Shown: positions 7,433 through 15,828, counted from the first letter of the stretch. The stretch is DNA of 37,399 bases from an uncultured bacterium (GCA_902794035.1 CADBFN010000020.1:1-37399), one strand, 5' to 3'. Notes: generated from the sequence alone by a model not told the origin. Numbers and translations: made by a program.

Positions 7433-8825
7433 AAACCGAATAAAAAACGATAAAATCCTGAATAATCTCGCAAGTTTTTTTGATAATGATATCTGGCTTG
7501 TGGGCGGTGCAGTGCGTGATATTTTGCTTGATAAAGAAATTTTGGACAGGGATTTAATAGTTACAGATTGTGATGCAAAAGAGCTTTCTTTAAAAATTGC
7601 GGATTTTTTAGGCGGAACTTTTGTTCCGCTTGATGAAGAAAACAAAATTTACAGAATAGTTTTAGAGGATAAAAAAAATTATCTTGATATAACAAATCCG
7701 ACAGAAAATTCTTTGGAAAAAGACATTTACCGCAGAGATTTGAGAGTAAATGCAATAGCGGTAAATATTAAAACAGGCGAAATTTTTGACCCGACAGAGG
7801 GGTTAAAAGATTTTGAAAACAAAGTTTTAAACGGAATAAGAGAAGAAAATTTCACAGATGACCCATTGAGATTACTGCGCATTTTCAGATTTCATTCAAC
7901 TTTGGGGTTTGAAATTTCTGATGACTTAACAGATATTGCAAAAAAACATGCAGTACTTATAAATAAACCTGCAAAAGAGCGTATTGAATACGAACTTATG
8001 AAACTTTTTGGTGGTAAATATTCTGATAGTGCGCTTTTAAAAATGGATGAGTGCAACATTTTGGAATTGATTTTTCCTTTTGTAAAGGAATTAAAACAAG
8101 TTCCGCCAAATGCGCATCATCATCTGGATTTATTTCATCATAGCATTGAAACAGTCAGACAGATTGAACTTTTATATTCTCAAAGTCAGCCTGAAGTCAA
8201 AGAGCATCTTGATAAAGTTGATTTTGGCGGATTTTCAAGACTTGCCCACTTAAAATTATCTGCATTCATGCACGATATCGGCAAGTTTTCAACATGGTTT
8301 ATTGAGGAAGATACAGGTCGTCACAGGTTTTACAAGCATGATGATGTCGGTTCAAAAATGGCACCTGAAATTTTGAAAAAACTTATGTTTTCAAATAAAC
8401 AGATAAAATATGTTCAAAAAATGATTAAAAATCACATGTACGCGACCATGGTTGTTTGCTCACCGGAATTGTCAGACAAAATTATGATGCGTTATGTGCG
8501 CAAGATGGAAGATGATGCGATAGATGCCATAATGATAGGCAAAGCAGACAGACTGTCTGCTTTAGGACCGGAAATCACAGAAGATATGGTTAATGAAAAC
8601 CTTACCATGCTTGATAAACTTTTGAAATTCTATCTTGACAGCCTTGAAACACTCAAACCGCTGCCAAAACTACTAGACGGCAACGAAATTATGGAAATTT
8701 TGAATATTAAACCATCTCCACAGTTAGGCAAAATTTTAAACGAACTGCACGAAGCACAATTAAACGGGGATATTACAACAAAAGAAGAAGCAATTGATTT
8801 TATAACAAAATTAAACCAAAGATAA
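7413..8825 (+). CDS. cca: CCA tRNA nucleotidyltransferase with HD domain
   Basis: Class II nucleotidyltransferase of the poly(A) polymerase/CCA-adding family. The head domain shows LVGGAVRDILLDKEILDRDL (GG motif and catalytic Asp pair) and RRDLRVNAIAV. The neck has DPLRLLRIFRF and KPAKERIEYELMKLF. The C-terminal part carries an HD phosphohydrolase domain (HHHLDLFHHS, FMHDIGKFSTW). The frame is open from a TTG at 7398, but the ATG at 7413 has a GGAA at suitable distance and is preferred, giving 470 residues. It completes or repairs tRNA 3' ends, fitting the CAU tRNA here that lacks an encoded CCA. It overlaps rsmE upstream (likely co-transcribed) and the convergent TPR gene by 15 bases. Confidence 0.92.
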   Translation: MNTQITKNRIKNDKILNNLASFFDNDIWLVGGAVRDILLDKEILDRDLIVTDCDAKELSLKIADFLGGTFVPLDEENKIYRIVLEDKKNYLDITNPTENSLEKDIYRRDLRVNAIAVNIKTGEIFDPTEGLKDFENKVLNGIREENFTDDPLRLLRIFRFHSTLGFEISDDLTDIAKKHAVLINKPAKERIEYELMKLFGGKYSDSALLKMDECNILELIFPFVKELKQVPPNAHHHLDLFHHSIETVRQIELLYSQSQPEVKEHLDKVDFGGFSRLAHLKLSAFMHDIGKFSTWFIEEDTGRHRFYKHDDVGSKMAPEILKKLMFSNKQIKYVQKMIKNHMYATMVVCSPELSDKIMMRYVRKMEDDAIDAIMIGKADRLSALGPEITEDMVNENLTMLDKLLKFYLDSLETLKPLPKLLDGNEIMEILNIKPSPQLGKILNELHEAQLNGDITTKEEAIDFITKLNQR

Positions 8826-9533
8826 TTTTGTTGAAGTCGTTTTAATTTTCCGAAGTTTTTCTATGCGTTTAACGACAAAATCTGCATTTGAATCTTCAGG
8901 ACTATATTCAAGAAACTTATGATAATATCTTTTTGCTTCTCTCTGCTTGCCTAATTTATCCAGACATATCGCAATATCATAGTATCCTTGCGAATAATTA
9001 GGATTAATCTTTAAAACCTGTTTGTACAAATCCAATGCAGAATTATAAAGCTCCATTTTCATTAATAGCGTAGATTTTCTTAAATATGCATTTAGATAAG
9101 TAGGTGTATTTTCAATTAGTTTTTGATAAATCATCATAGCCATATCCTGCTCATCACACTGTTCATGCGCCAATCCAAGCTGATAAATAGCATCTGCATT
9201 ATCAGGTTCAAGTTCAATCGCACGAATAAAACATTTTATAGCTTTGCAAGGGATTTCATCTTCAAGGTGACACATACCCAATTCATAGAATGTTTCAAAA
9301 TTGTCTTTATCTAATAACGCAGACTTTTCCAATGCAGAAATTGCTTTTTTGATTTTGCCTAAATGTTTATAACAAACACCTAAATTTAAATATGTATCAG
9401 GATTATTTCGGTCTAACAAAATAGAATTGAGATAAAAACCAATCGCTTCTTTAAAAGAATTTTTTGATTTTAACTTATCCGCTTTGTTCTGCATATCATT
9501 TTTTTTAGCCTGAACTCTAAACGGTACACTCAT
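8811..9533 (-). CDS. Tetratricopeptide repeat protein
   Basis: About five tandem TPR units fill the protein (for example PDTYLNLGVCYKHLGKIKKA and ADAIYQLGLAHEQCDEQDMA), each a 34-residue helix pair with the usual small and aromatic residues. TPR solenoids mediate protein-protein contacts; no enzymatic domain or signal peptide is attached. The frame extends upstream to a TTG at 9641, but the ATG at 9533 begins just before the repeat region and is chosen, giving 240 residues. Neither start has a good Shine-Dalgarno. It overlaps the convergent cca gene by 15 bases with no terminator between them. The partner is unknown. Confidence 0.8.
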   Translation of the reverse strand: MSVPFRVQAKKNDMQNKADKLKSKNSFKEAIGFYLNSILLDRNNPDTYLNLGVCYKHLGKIKKAISALEKSALLDKDNFETFYELGMCHLEDEIPCKAIKCFIRAIELEPDNADAIYQLGLAHEQCDEQDMAMMIYQKLIENTPTYLNAYLRKSTLLMKMELYNSALDLYKQVLKINPNYSQGYYDIAICLDKLGKQREAKRYYHKFLEYSPEDSNADFVVKRIEKLRKIKTTSTKLSLV

Positions 9534-9680
9534 ATATTCTGTTTTTGAATTACTTTTTCTCAACTCTCTATCCTTATCCTTTGTTATTGTAATTATTTTT
9601 CGAATAGAGAATAACCACCGTTTGATGTAAAGATTAATCAATCATTAGATTTATTCGTATATTAATGCTATAAATTTGTT

Positions 9681-10511
9681 ATGAAAAAGATTGCAGTTTT
9701 ATTAGGGATAGCATGTATCTTCTCACCTTTGTCTGCCGCATTTGCAGATGATTCCGTACAATTGCGCGGAGTGGAGAAACAAAAAATAGAATTACCAAAA
9801 CAAGACTATAAAAAAACAGAAAGTCTTGTTCTAACAGATGATGAAGTAATGGGACAAATTGTAAAACTTCAGCGTGAAAAAGATTTAGAAGATATTGATA
9901 ATTTGTGGAAAGGCACTGTTTCAAATAATCAGGTAATAGGTTTTGCTCTGAAAAAACTTGCCACTCCTGAGAGCCAGCGCAGAATACACTCATCACTTAT
10001 GGCAAAAACTTTATCAGCAATAATTTCAGGGGCTTCAATGGCTCCAATGCTTTTAGGGCAAAATTATATGATTCAGTCTGGGGCTTACGGAGCAGGCAGA
10101 ATTGCACAAAATTTATTAAACAGAAAGAATATTCCAAAAGAAATTCCTTTAACTGATACAGAGCTCATAGAACTTGCAGGATTGGTAGAAAATCTGCAGG
10201 ATAAAATTATTGCAGCGTATTACAACTACAAGAGCAGCTTAGAAATGCTCAAAGAAATACGTTCAAGAGAACTTTTATATAACAAGAATTATGCTAAGGC
10301 AATGGATGAAGAAGATTTTCTTGAAATCGCAATCCAATCAACTCTATATCAGGATATACAATTAGAAGAAGAAAAATACGTTCAGCTTTGTAAAAAATAT
10401 CACTTAGAATTGCAAAGACTTGCAGGTAAAAAAGTTGTAGATAATCTTAATTTATACCAATATGACTATGATTCTGCACTTTTAGGAAACGGAGGAAAGA
10501 ATGAAAAATAA
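9681..10511 (+). CDS. Exported helical protein, paralogue of the next gene
   Basis: A signal peptide (MKKIAVLLGIACIFSPLSAAFA, cut before DD) is followed by about 250 residues of mostly helical, charged sequence. A central hydrophobic Gly/Ala/Met stretch (about residues 110-150, ASMAPMLLGQNYMIQSGAYG) could associate with membrane. LWKGTVSNNQVIGFALKKLA and LAGLVENLQDKIIAAYYNYK have clear counterparts in the downstream protein, so the two arose by tandem duplication. I do not recognise the family. A TATAAA at 9669-9674 sits six bases before the ATG with no Shine-Dalgarno, so a leaderless start is possible. The 3' end overlaps the next gene by 11 bases, implying one operon. Confidence 0.75.
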   Translation: MKKIAVLLGIACIFSPLSAAFADDSVQLRGVEKQKIELPKQDYKKTESLVLTDDEVMGQIVKLQREKDLEDIDNLWKGTVSNNQVIGFALKKLATPESQRRIHSSLMAKTLSAIISGASMAPMLLGQNYMIQSGAYGAGRIAQNLLNRKNIPKEIPLTDTELIELAGLVENLQDKIIAAYYNYKSSLEMLKEIRSRELLYNKNYAKAMDEEDFLEIAIQSTLYQDIQLEEEKYVQLCKKYHLELQRLAGKKVVDNLNLYQYDYDSALLGNGGKNEK

Positions 10512-12030
10512 ATTATTACTACTTTCAGCAGTAATGTTAATAAGCGGGATTTGTACAGCAAACGCAAATTTAGCACTAACAGATATAAATGCACCAAAAT
10601 CCCCTGCATACCGAGTCGGAATTTCAGAAATACCTGAACGTCCTTATGTACAAACCGTTTCAGAAAAAGATGCAACCATCAAACAAGCTATTCAGAAACA
10701 AACTAATCATACAGAAAATGATGTTACTTCATACGGGGATTTAAGCATAAAAAAAATATCACAAGAAATATCTTATGATTTAGAATGCGAAGAACAAGAG
10801 ATGGTATCAGATTTGTCACTTTTGTGGCAGGGTGCAGCAATGCAGAGTGATACGATAAATTTTGCACTATATAAACTTGCAAATCCGGATGCTGATAAGC
10901 CTAATAAAAGTACAGTAAAAAATATGCTTAAAACAGTTGCAAGTATGTCCACACTTGTTGGGGCAGGAATGGCAAATCCTTTACTAGCCGGCACATCTTT
11001 AATCGGAGCTAATGTACTTGGAATAATGACTCAGGATACTAAAGCATTGAATTATAAATACTCAAAAGTTACAGATGCAGATATGATAATACTTATCCGC
11101 AAAGTTGAAGACCTCCAGCAAAAAACTGTAGATTTGTACTACGACTATATGACGGCTAAAAAGCAATTTGATATAACCACGAAATTAGCACAAGAAAGAA
11201 AAAATCGTTTTGAACAAGCACAAAAAAATAACGCTGCAAGAGAAATTATAGTAATAACAGATTCACATTTCAGAACCGCAATGGACAAACAAAAAACAGC
11301 CCGTTCCGTATTCTTATCAAAAAGGGCAGCTTTAGAACAATTTGTCGGGAATGAAGCATTCAATCAATTTGAGCAAGAACTAATCCAAAGAGAAAATTCA
11401 TTAAACGGTGCATCGTCAGAAGTAAAAGAAGAATATACCAAAACAGTATCAGGAGTTGAAAATTACACAAATAATTTATCAAGCAAAACCGCAAGTTTAT
11501 CAGGTATAGGATATATTGAGGAAGAAGAAGATAAGAACCTTTCTAAATTAGACGAAATAAAAGCTCTTACACCTGAAGCTCCTGCAGAACCGGAAGTACA
11601 AGTTCCGCAGGAAGCCCAGCCTGAGCAATCCGAACAAAAAACAAATACATTAAAAGATAAAATAAAAACTGCAAAAAATAAAATAAAAAAAGATAATAAA
11701 AAAGAAAAAACGAAAGAAGAAAAACCTAAAAAAGTAAAAAGAGATCCTTATGACACTAAAGGTTTTATATTTCTTCATGACAAACAGCCTGATGCTTCAA
11801 ATTATCAGGATACAACAAATAACGTAAAAGAGACTACGCAAAAAACTAAAAAACAAAAAGACAAAAAATCTAAGGAAATATCACAAAAACCTGAAAACAC
11901 AAAAGCAGGAGAAATCAAATCAGCTGAGGTGCAAAAAACAAATAAATATCACGGAGTAGAGCTTATGCCGCTTGATGATATAAAAGCACCGGATTTAAAA
12001 CCACACGGATATTCAATTTTTGAAAAATAA
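10501..12030 (+). CDS. Exported helical protein with Lys/Glu-rich tail, paralogue of the preceding gene
   Basis: A signal peptide (MKNKLLLLSAVMLISGICTANA) leads a domain homologous to the upstream protein (LWQGAAMQSDTINFALYKLA, IRKVEDLQQKTVDLYYDYM). This one carries an extra C-terminal half. That half is a Pro/Glu segment (EAPAEPEVQVPQEAQPEQ) followed by a very Lys-rich low-complexity stretch, ending in a more ordered tail (GVELMPLDDIKAPDLKPHGY). The domain is helical with a hydrophobic middle (LVGAGMANPLLAGTSLIGAN). The ATG is five bases after GGAGG (10491-10495). The function is unknown. The duplicated domain plus a basic linker suggests a periplasmic or envelope-spanning scaffold, which is inference. 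lipM follows six bases downstream. Confidence 0.75.
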   Translation: MKNKLLLLSAVMLISGICTANANLALTDINAPKSPAYRVGISEIPERPYVQTVSEKDATIKQAIQKQTNHTENDVTSYGDLSIKKISQEISYDLECEEQEMVSDLSLLWQGAAMQSDTINFALYKLANPDADKPNKSTVKNMLKTVASMSTLVGAGMANPLLAGTSLIGANVLGIMTQDTKALNYKYSKVTDADMIILIRKVEDLQQKTVDLYYDYMTAKKQFDITTKLAQERKNRFEQAQKNNAAREIIVITDSHFRTAMDKQKTARSVFLSKRAALEQFVGNEAFNQFEQELIQRENSLNGASSEVKEEYTKTVSGVENYTNNLSSKTASLSGIGYIEEEEDKNLSKLDEIKALTPEAPAEPEVQVPQEAQPEQSEQKTNTLKDKIKTAKNKIKKDNKKEKTKEEKPKKVKRDPYDTKGFIFLHDKQPDASNYQDTTNNVKETTQKTKKQKDKKSKEISQKPENTKAGEIKSAEVQKTNKYHGVELMPLDDIKAPDLKPHGYSIFEK

Positions 12031-12035
12031 CAATC

Positions 12036-12686
12036 ATGAAAATAATCCCTTATGAAGTAAAAACAGGCGAAGAAAACATGCAAATAGATTCTGATTTGCT
12101 TGATTATGCAGTAACAAATCAGATAAAGGAACCTATATTCAGATTGTATGGTTGGTCACCTGCCTGTATATCACTTGGAAGGAATCAGGATGATAAATTT
12201 TTGAATAAAGAATTTTTAAAACAAAAAGGTATCGATACTGTCCGCAGACTCACAGGCGGGCGAGCATTACTTCATGATAACGAAATAACATACAGCTTTA
12301 TATGTTCAGAGAAATATTTAAAAAATGGTGAACATATAATATCTTCATATAAAGAAATATGCCAAATTTTCACAGATAAATTTAAAAATATAGGAATAGA
12401 AATAGATTACGGTACAAAAAAGCAGGTAAAAACAGGGTATGACTATTGTATGTTAGTTTCTACGGGTGCAGATTTATGTTACCAAGGCAAGAAACTTATA
12501 GGTTCTGCTCAATGCAGGAAGCATGGTTATATTTTGCAGCATGGTTCTATTTTGTATGATTACGATAAAAACTTATTGAAAGAAATATTTGGAGAAGACA
12601 CAAACACAGACGAAATCACATGTATTAAAGAAATAGACAGTAGTTTAAAGAAGTCAGATATAATAAAACTTTTGACTAAGCCTTGA
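12036..12686 (+). CDS. lipM: Octanoyl-[GcvH] transferase LipM-like (LplA/LipB/BPL family)
   Basis: Cofactor ligase/transferase fold acting in lipoate biosynthesis, moving octanoyl from acyl carrier protein to GcvH or E2 domains. The hallmark RRLTGGRALLHDNEITYS (70-87) and GKKLIGSAQ with the conserved Lys153, followed by ILQHGSI, are present. Cys138 in YDYCM aligns with the catalytic Cys of Bacillus LipM, favouring transferase over ATP-dependent ligase. At 216 residues it is shorter than the 270-280 typical of LipM, lacking some of the C-terminal extension. It lies six bases after the exported paralogue pair, so it is probably the last gene of that operon. It ends in TGA after a complete domain, which shows that TGA serves as a stop in this genome. 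Confidence 0.8.
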   Translation: MKIIPYEVKTGEENMQIDSDLLDYAVTNQIKEPIFRLYGWSPACISLGRNQDDKFLNKEFLKQKGIDTVRRLTGGRALLHDNEITYSFICSEKYLKNGEHIISSYKEICQIFTDKFKNIGIEIDYGTKKQVKTGYDYCMLVSTGADLCYQGKKLIGSAQCRKHGYILQHGSILYDYDKNLLKEIFGEDTNTDEITCIKEIDSSLKKSDIIKLLTKP

Positions 12687-12700
12687 TTTTTTAATATTTT
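12672..12700 (+). promoter_or_regulatory. Possible promoter in front of the tandem repeat array
   Basis: TTGACT (12672-12677) and TATTTT (12695-12700) are separated by 17 bases at the end of lipM and would start RNA about 20 bases before the first repeat. The -10 is weak, so this is only a candidate for transcription of the array and the tRNA. Confidence 0.35.
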
Positions 12701-12724
12701 AATGCTAAGTTAAAGAGGTAAATT

Positions 12725-13232
12725 CGTCACGTGCCTGTGGCACTCTGCCGACGAAGAAGGTGACTAAATGTCACGTTCTGAGGAGAGGAAGGTAGCGCAA
12801 GCTGCCGCAAGGTACAGGCAAGTGGTTGAAAATTAAATACAAAATAAAAGTCGTCACGGGCCTGTGGCACTCTACCGACGAAGAAGGTGACTAAATGTCA
12901 CGTTCTGAGGAGAGGAAGGTAGCGCAAGCTGCCGCAAGGTACAGGCTAGTGGTTGAAAATTAAATACAAAATAAAAGTCGTCACGGGCCTGTGGCACTCT
13001 GCCGACGAAGAAGGTGACTAAATGTCACGTTCTGAGGAGAGGTAGGTAGCGCAAGCTGCCGCAAGGTACAGGCAAGTGGTTGAAAATTAAATACAAAATA
13101 AAATTCGTCACGGGCCTGTGGCACTCTGCCGACGAAGAAGGTGACTAAATGTCACGTTCTGAGGAGAGGTAGGTAGCGCAAGCTGCCACAAGGTACAGGC
13201 AAGTGGTTGAAAATTAAATACAAAATAAAAGT
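12725..13232 (+). repeat. Four 127-bp tandem repeats with tRNA 5' ends, leading into a tRNA gene
   Basis: Units begin at 12725, 12852, 12979 and 13106, and a fifth begins at 13233. The period is exactly 127 with no indels and only a few substitutions per copy. Each unit opens with the same 17 bases that open the fifth copy, CGTCACGGGCCTGTGGC, of which the last 11 are the tRNA 5' end. After that the fifth copy becomes a real tRNA and the others do not. The unit can fold: GCCTGT with ACAGGC as closing stem, GGCA/TGCC, a 10-bp arm GAAGGTGAC/GTCACGTTC with one mismatch, and GGTAGC-GCAA-GCTGCC with a GNRA-type loop. It ends in an AT spacer. No open frame spans it. It recalls the rtT repeats of the E. 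coli tyrT locus in layout, but there the repeated part is the tRNA 3' end. Confidence 0.93.
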
Positions 13233-13238
13233 CGTCAC

Positions 13239-13310
13239 GGGCCTGTGGCGCAGCGGTAGCGCAGAGGACTCATAATCCTTTGGTCGTGGGTTCGAATCCC
13301 TCCGGGCCCA
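13239..13310 (+). tRNA. tRNA with CAU anticodon (elongator Met or lysidine-modified Ile2)
   Basis: A complete 72-base cloverleaf: acceptor GGGCCTG/CGGGCCC with one G-U pair, D-arm GCGCAGCGGTAGCGC, anticodon arm GAGGA-CTCATAA-TCCTT giving CAU, and T-arm GTGGGTTCGAATCCCT. The discriminator is A and CCA is not encoded, so Cca must add it. A CAU anticodon cannot separate Met from TilS-modified Ile by sequence inspection alone. There is no initiator-type C1-A72 mismatch, so it is not tRNA-fMet. It is the end point of the 127-bp repeat array and is followed by a terminator. Confidence 0.95.
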
Positions 13311-13326
13311 AATTATTTAATAAAAG

Positions 13327-13355
13327 AGCAAAAGTATTAAACTTTTGCTTTTTTT
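13327..13355. terminator. Intrinsic terminator after the tRNA
   Basis: AGCAAAAGT (13327-13335) and ACTTTTGCT (13341-13349) form a perfect 9-bp stem followed by seven Ts. It ends the tRNA transcript and, through the A-run on its other side, may also serve the minus-strand cluster ending at 13381. Confidence 0.9.
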
Positions 13356-13380
13356 AATATTAATATATATTTATCTGCGA

Positions 13381-13944
13381 TTACACTTTTTGGAAAACTC
13401 CTTTAGCACAACCGCAAATCGGACATTTGTAGTCTTCAGATTCTTCGTCTAAATTACCTGCATACTCAAAACCGCAAACACTACATACATAAACAGGCTT
13501 ATTTGAATCGTCTTCTTTAGCGTCTTTTGGTGCGTACTTATCAAGAATAGCCTTTGTAACTTCGCCATGGTGCTTTTCCTGAATTGCAAATTCTCTGACT
13601 TGTGCAATCGCATTATCATCAACACCAAGTTCTGCTAATTTATCTGCTAACTGATTTATATTATTTTTCCCTTTAAATTCAGCCTTTGAAAGTCCTCTTA
13701 CCATATCTCAAAAAGATTTTTCATCAACAGGATATCTGCCGTTGAGCATTGCATAAAATGCGCTGTGATTGGTTTCCTGATTTCCTAATTCAATAAACTC
13801 TTTTGCGACATCATTAAGTCCAAAGCGCTCTTTTGCAACCTTTGCCAATGCATAATACATAGCACCTCCAATTGCTTCACCCTGAGACAACTGGGCAATT
13901 TGCTTTTCTATTGATGTGCCTTTTGTTTTGCCATAATAATTCAT
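13381..13944 (-). pseudogene. rbr: Rubrerythrin interrupted by an in-frame TGA
   Basis: Rubrerythrins are diiron/rubredoxin peroxide reductases of anaerobes. The frame starts at 13944 eight bases after AAGGAG and runs 78 residues with the first diiron helices (GEAIGGAMYYALAKVAK, ETNHSAFYAML). It meets TGA at 13708-13710, then continues in the same frame for 108 residues with the second ExxH helix (EKHHGEVTKAI) and a C-terminal rubredoxin knuckle pair (CSVCGFEYAG, CPICGCAKG). The stop falls after DEKSF, where relatives usually have Trp, so TGG to TGA is the simplest change. An ATG two codons later could restart translation, but neither half holds all iron ligands. Neighbouring genes use TGA as a true stop. 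Nonsense mutation, sequencing error, readthrough or recoding are all possible; no SECIS-like hairpin is obvious after it. Confidence 0.85.
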
Positions 13945-13973
13945 ATATTTGCTCCTTTATATAATATATTTTT

Positions 13974-15809
13974 CTACTTTATCTTTTTTAACTCCTGAAT
14001 AATTAATTCAGGAGTAAGGTGATATCTTGTATAAAGTTCTTCCTCAGGGACTCTGTCAGTAAATTCCTTTTTTGCACCGTAATTTAAAACTTTAACATCA
14101 GAATTCCCGTAAAATCTTGATATTTTTTCGCCAAAACCGCCATCAAGCACACCACTTTCCAAAGTTATTATGATTTTATGGTTTTGTTTTAAGGTATTGA
14201 GCAAATCTTCATCTATACCTGACAAATAAACAGGATTAATTAACGTTGAATTAATTTTGAATGTTTTTGCTATTTCATTTTTTAAATTTTTGCCTAACTC
14301 ATAGAAATTTCCAACAGCAATTATAGCAATCTTTGATCCGTTTTCTTCTACTTTAAATTTATTCAGCTTCGAATAATCAGTCGTATCAACTTTGCCGGTT
14401 GAAATCACTTTACCTGAAGGAACTCTTATTGCAACCGGATATTTTTTTTGAATTGTAGCCCAATCAAGCATTGCAAGATATTCTTCTTTGGTGGTTGGGG
14501 CAAGATAAACAATATTTGGGATATTACTTATTAATGGAATATCAAACACCTGTAAATGTGTCATATCAGCAGAAGATATACCACCCCCAAAAATAAGAAT
14601 AGTAGCAGGATTACTGTTTAATGCCAAATCCTGTGATAACTGGTCATAACTTCTCTGAATAAACGAACTCATAACCTCTAATACAGGAGTGGCTCCGGCT
14701 TTTGCAGCCCCTGATACAAAGCCTACAGCCTGTTGTTCTGCAATTCCGACATCAACATAATTGTCCCCTAATTTAGCTCTCACATCATGAGTTAAACCCG
14801 TTGCCCCCGGTGTAGCCGGACTTACAACGATTAATGATTTATCGTCATTATGTTTTTTGAGCAAATATTCAGCAGTAATAGTATTATAATTTTCTGTATT
14901 GCTTCCCTCTTGCGGATTCATAAATCCTGCCATCTGCCAATGATATTTTTCCTTATTTTCTTCCGCAGGAGCATAACCTTTGCCCTTTAACGTATGGAGA
15001 TGAACGACAGTAGGTTTATCAGTATCTTTAACTTTTGAGAATAACTTAATCAAATCAGCAGTATTATTACCATTTTCAAGATAATAATAATCAAAGCCCA
15101 TAGATTTGAATATATTATCTTTAGCTTTGCCGTTTGTTTCTCTAAGCTTGCCTAAAGCATTAAAAAGTCCGCCATGATTTTCTGCAATAGCCATTTCATT
15201 ATCATTTACGACTATAATAAAATTTGACCCTAAAACGGCAGCGTTACTTAAGCCTTCAAATGCTTCACCGCCTGACAAAGATCCATCACCGATTACGGCT
15301 ACAATATTATATTTTTCTCCTTTTAAATCTCTTGCCTTTGCCATGCCTGTAGAAAGAGCTAATGATGTTGAAGTATGACCGACTTTGAAATAATCATGTT
15401 CACTCTCATCCTGATTTGAATATCCTGAAATTTTTGTATTAATAGGATTTAAAAAACCATCTTTTCTACCTGTCAGCATTTTATGAGGATAAATTTGGTG
15501 AGATACATCATACACAATTTTATCTTCAGGAGAATTAAAAACATAATGCAAGGCTATTGTCGGTTCCACAAACCCTAAATCAGGCCCTAAATGTCCGCCC
15601 ACCGTATTTGTATGATTTATAATTCCGTATCTTAAATCATCAGCCAGTAAATCTAACTGGTTACGATTTAATTTTTTTACATCCTGAGGAGAATTTATAT
15701 TTTGCAAGACACGCAAACTATAATCCGGCTTTAAATAATCGTCACCTGCATAAACACTACCGCAGGATAATGCAACAGCCATCAAAAATAAACAAATCTT
15801 CTTATTCAT
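13974..15809 (-). CDS. DXS-like thiamine-diphosphate enzyme with an N-terminal signal peptide
   Basis: The whole length aligns in motif order with 1-deoxy-D-xylulose-5-phosphate synthase: GGHLGPDLGFVEPTIALHYV (71-90), DVSHQIYPHKMLTGR (101-115), the TPP/Mg motif GDGSLSGGEAFEGL then NDNEM (174-206), HTLKGKGYAPAEEN, and AEQ with the catalytic Glu358. Unusually, the protein begins with a Sec signal peptide (MNKKICLFLMAVALSCGSVYA, cut before GDD), so it should leave the cytosol; Cys16 makes a lipoprotein a weaker option. Several active-site positions differ from true DXS. The His after AEQ is Gln360, and the DRAGxxGADGxTHxG loop reads FGGGISSADMTHLQ, losing the substrate-binding Arg. AGGAAGGAAG precedes the ATG. 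It follows flavodoxin by 19 bases in the redox cluster. A changed substrate or role is likely; true isoprenoid DXS would be cytosolic. Confidence 0.82.
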   Translation of the reverse strand: MNKKICLFLMAVALSCGSVYAGDDYLKPDYSLRVLQNINSPQDVKKLNRNQLDLLADDLRYGIINHTNTVGGHLGPDLGFVEPTIALHYVFNSPEDKIVYDVSHQIYPHKMLTGRKDGFLNPINTKISGYSNQDESEHDYFKVGHTSTSLALSTGMAKARDLKGEKYNIVAVIGDGSLSGGEAFEGLSNAAVLGSNFIIVVNDNEMAIAENHGGLFNALGKLRETNGKAKDNIFKSMGFDYYYLENGNNTADLIKLFSKVKDTDKPTVVHLHTLKGKGYAPAEENKEKYHWQMAGFMNPQEGSNTENYNTITAEYLLKKHNDDKSLIVVSPATPGATGLTHDVRAKLGDNYVDVGIAEQQAVGFVSGAAKAGATPVLEVMSSFIQRSYDQLSQDLALNSNPATILIFGGGISSADMTHLQVFDIPLISNIPNIVYLAPTTKEEYLAMLDWATIQKKYPVAIRVPSGKVISTGKVDTTDYSKLNKFKVEENGSKIAIIAVGNFYELGKNLKNEIAKTFKINSTLINPVYLSGIDEDLLNTLKQNHKIIITLESGVLDGGFGEKISRFYGNSDVKVLNYGAKKEFTDRVPEEELYTRYHLTPELIIQELKKIK

Positions 15810-15828
15810 AAAACTTCCTTCCTGTAAT

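Noticed and set aside
12725-13232. CRISPR array
   Set aside because: The repeats are contiguous 127-bp units without unique spacers, and no cas gene is nearby.
13381-13944. Selenocysteine at the TGA of rubrerythrin
   Set aside because: Relatives have Trp there rather than Cys, and I see no SECIS-like hairpin just downstream; mutation or error is simpler.
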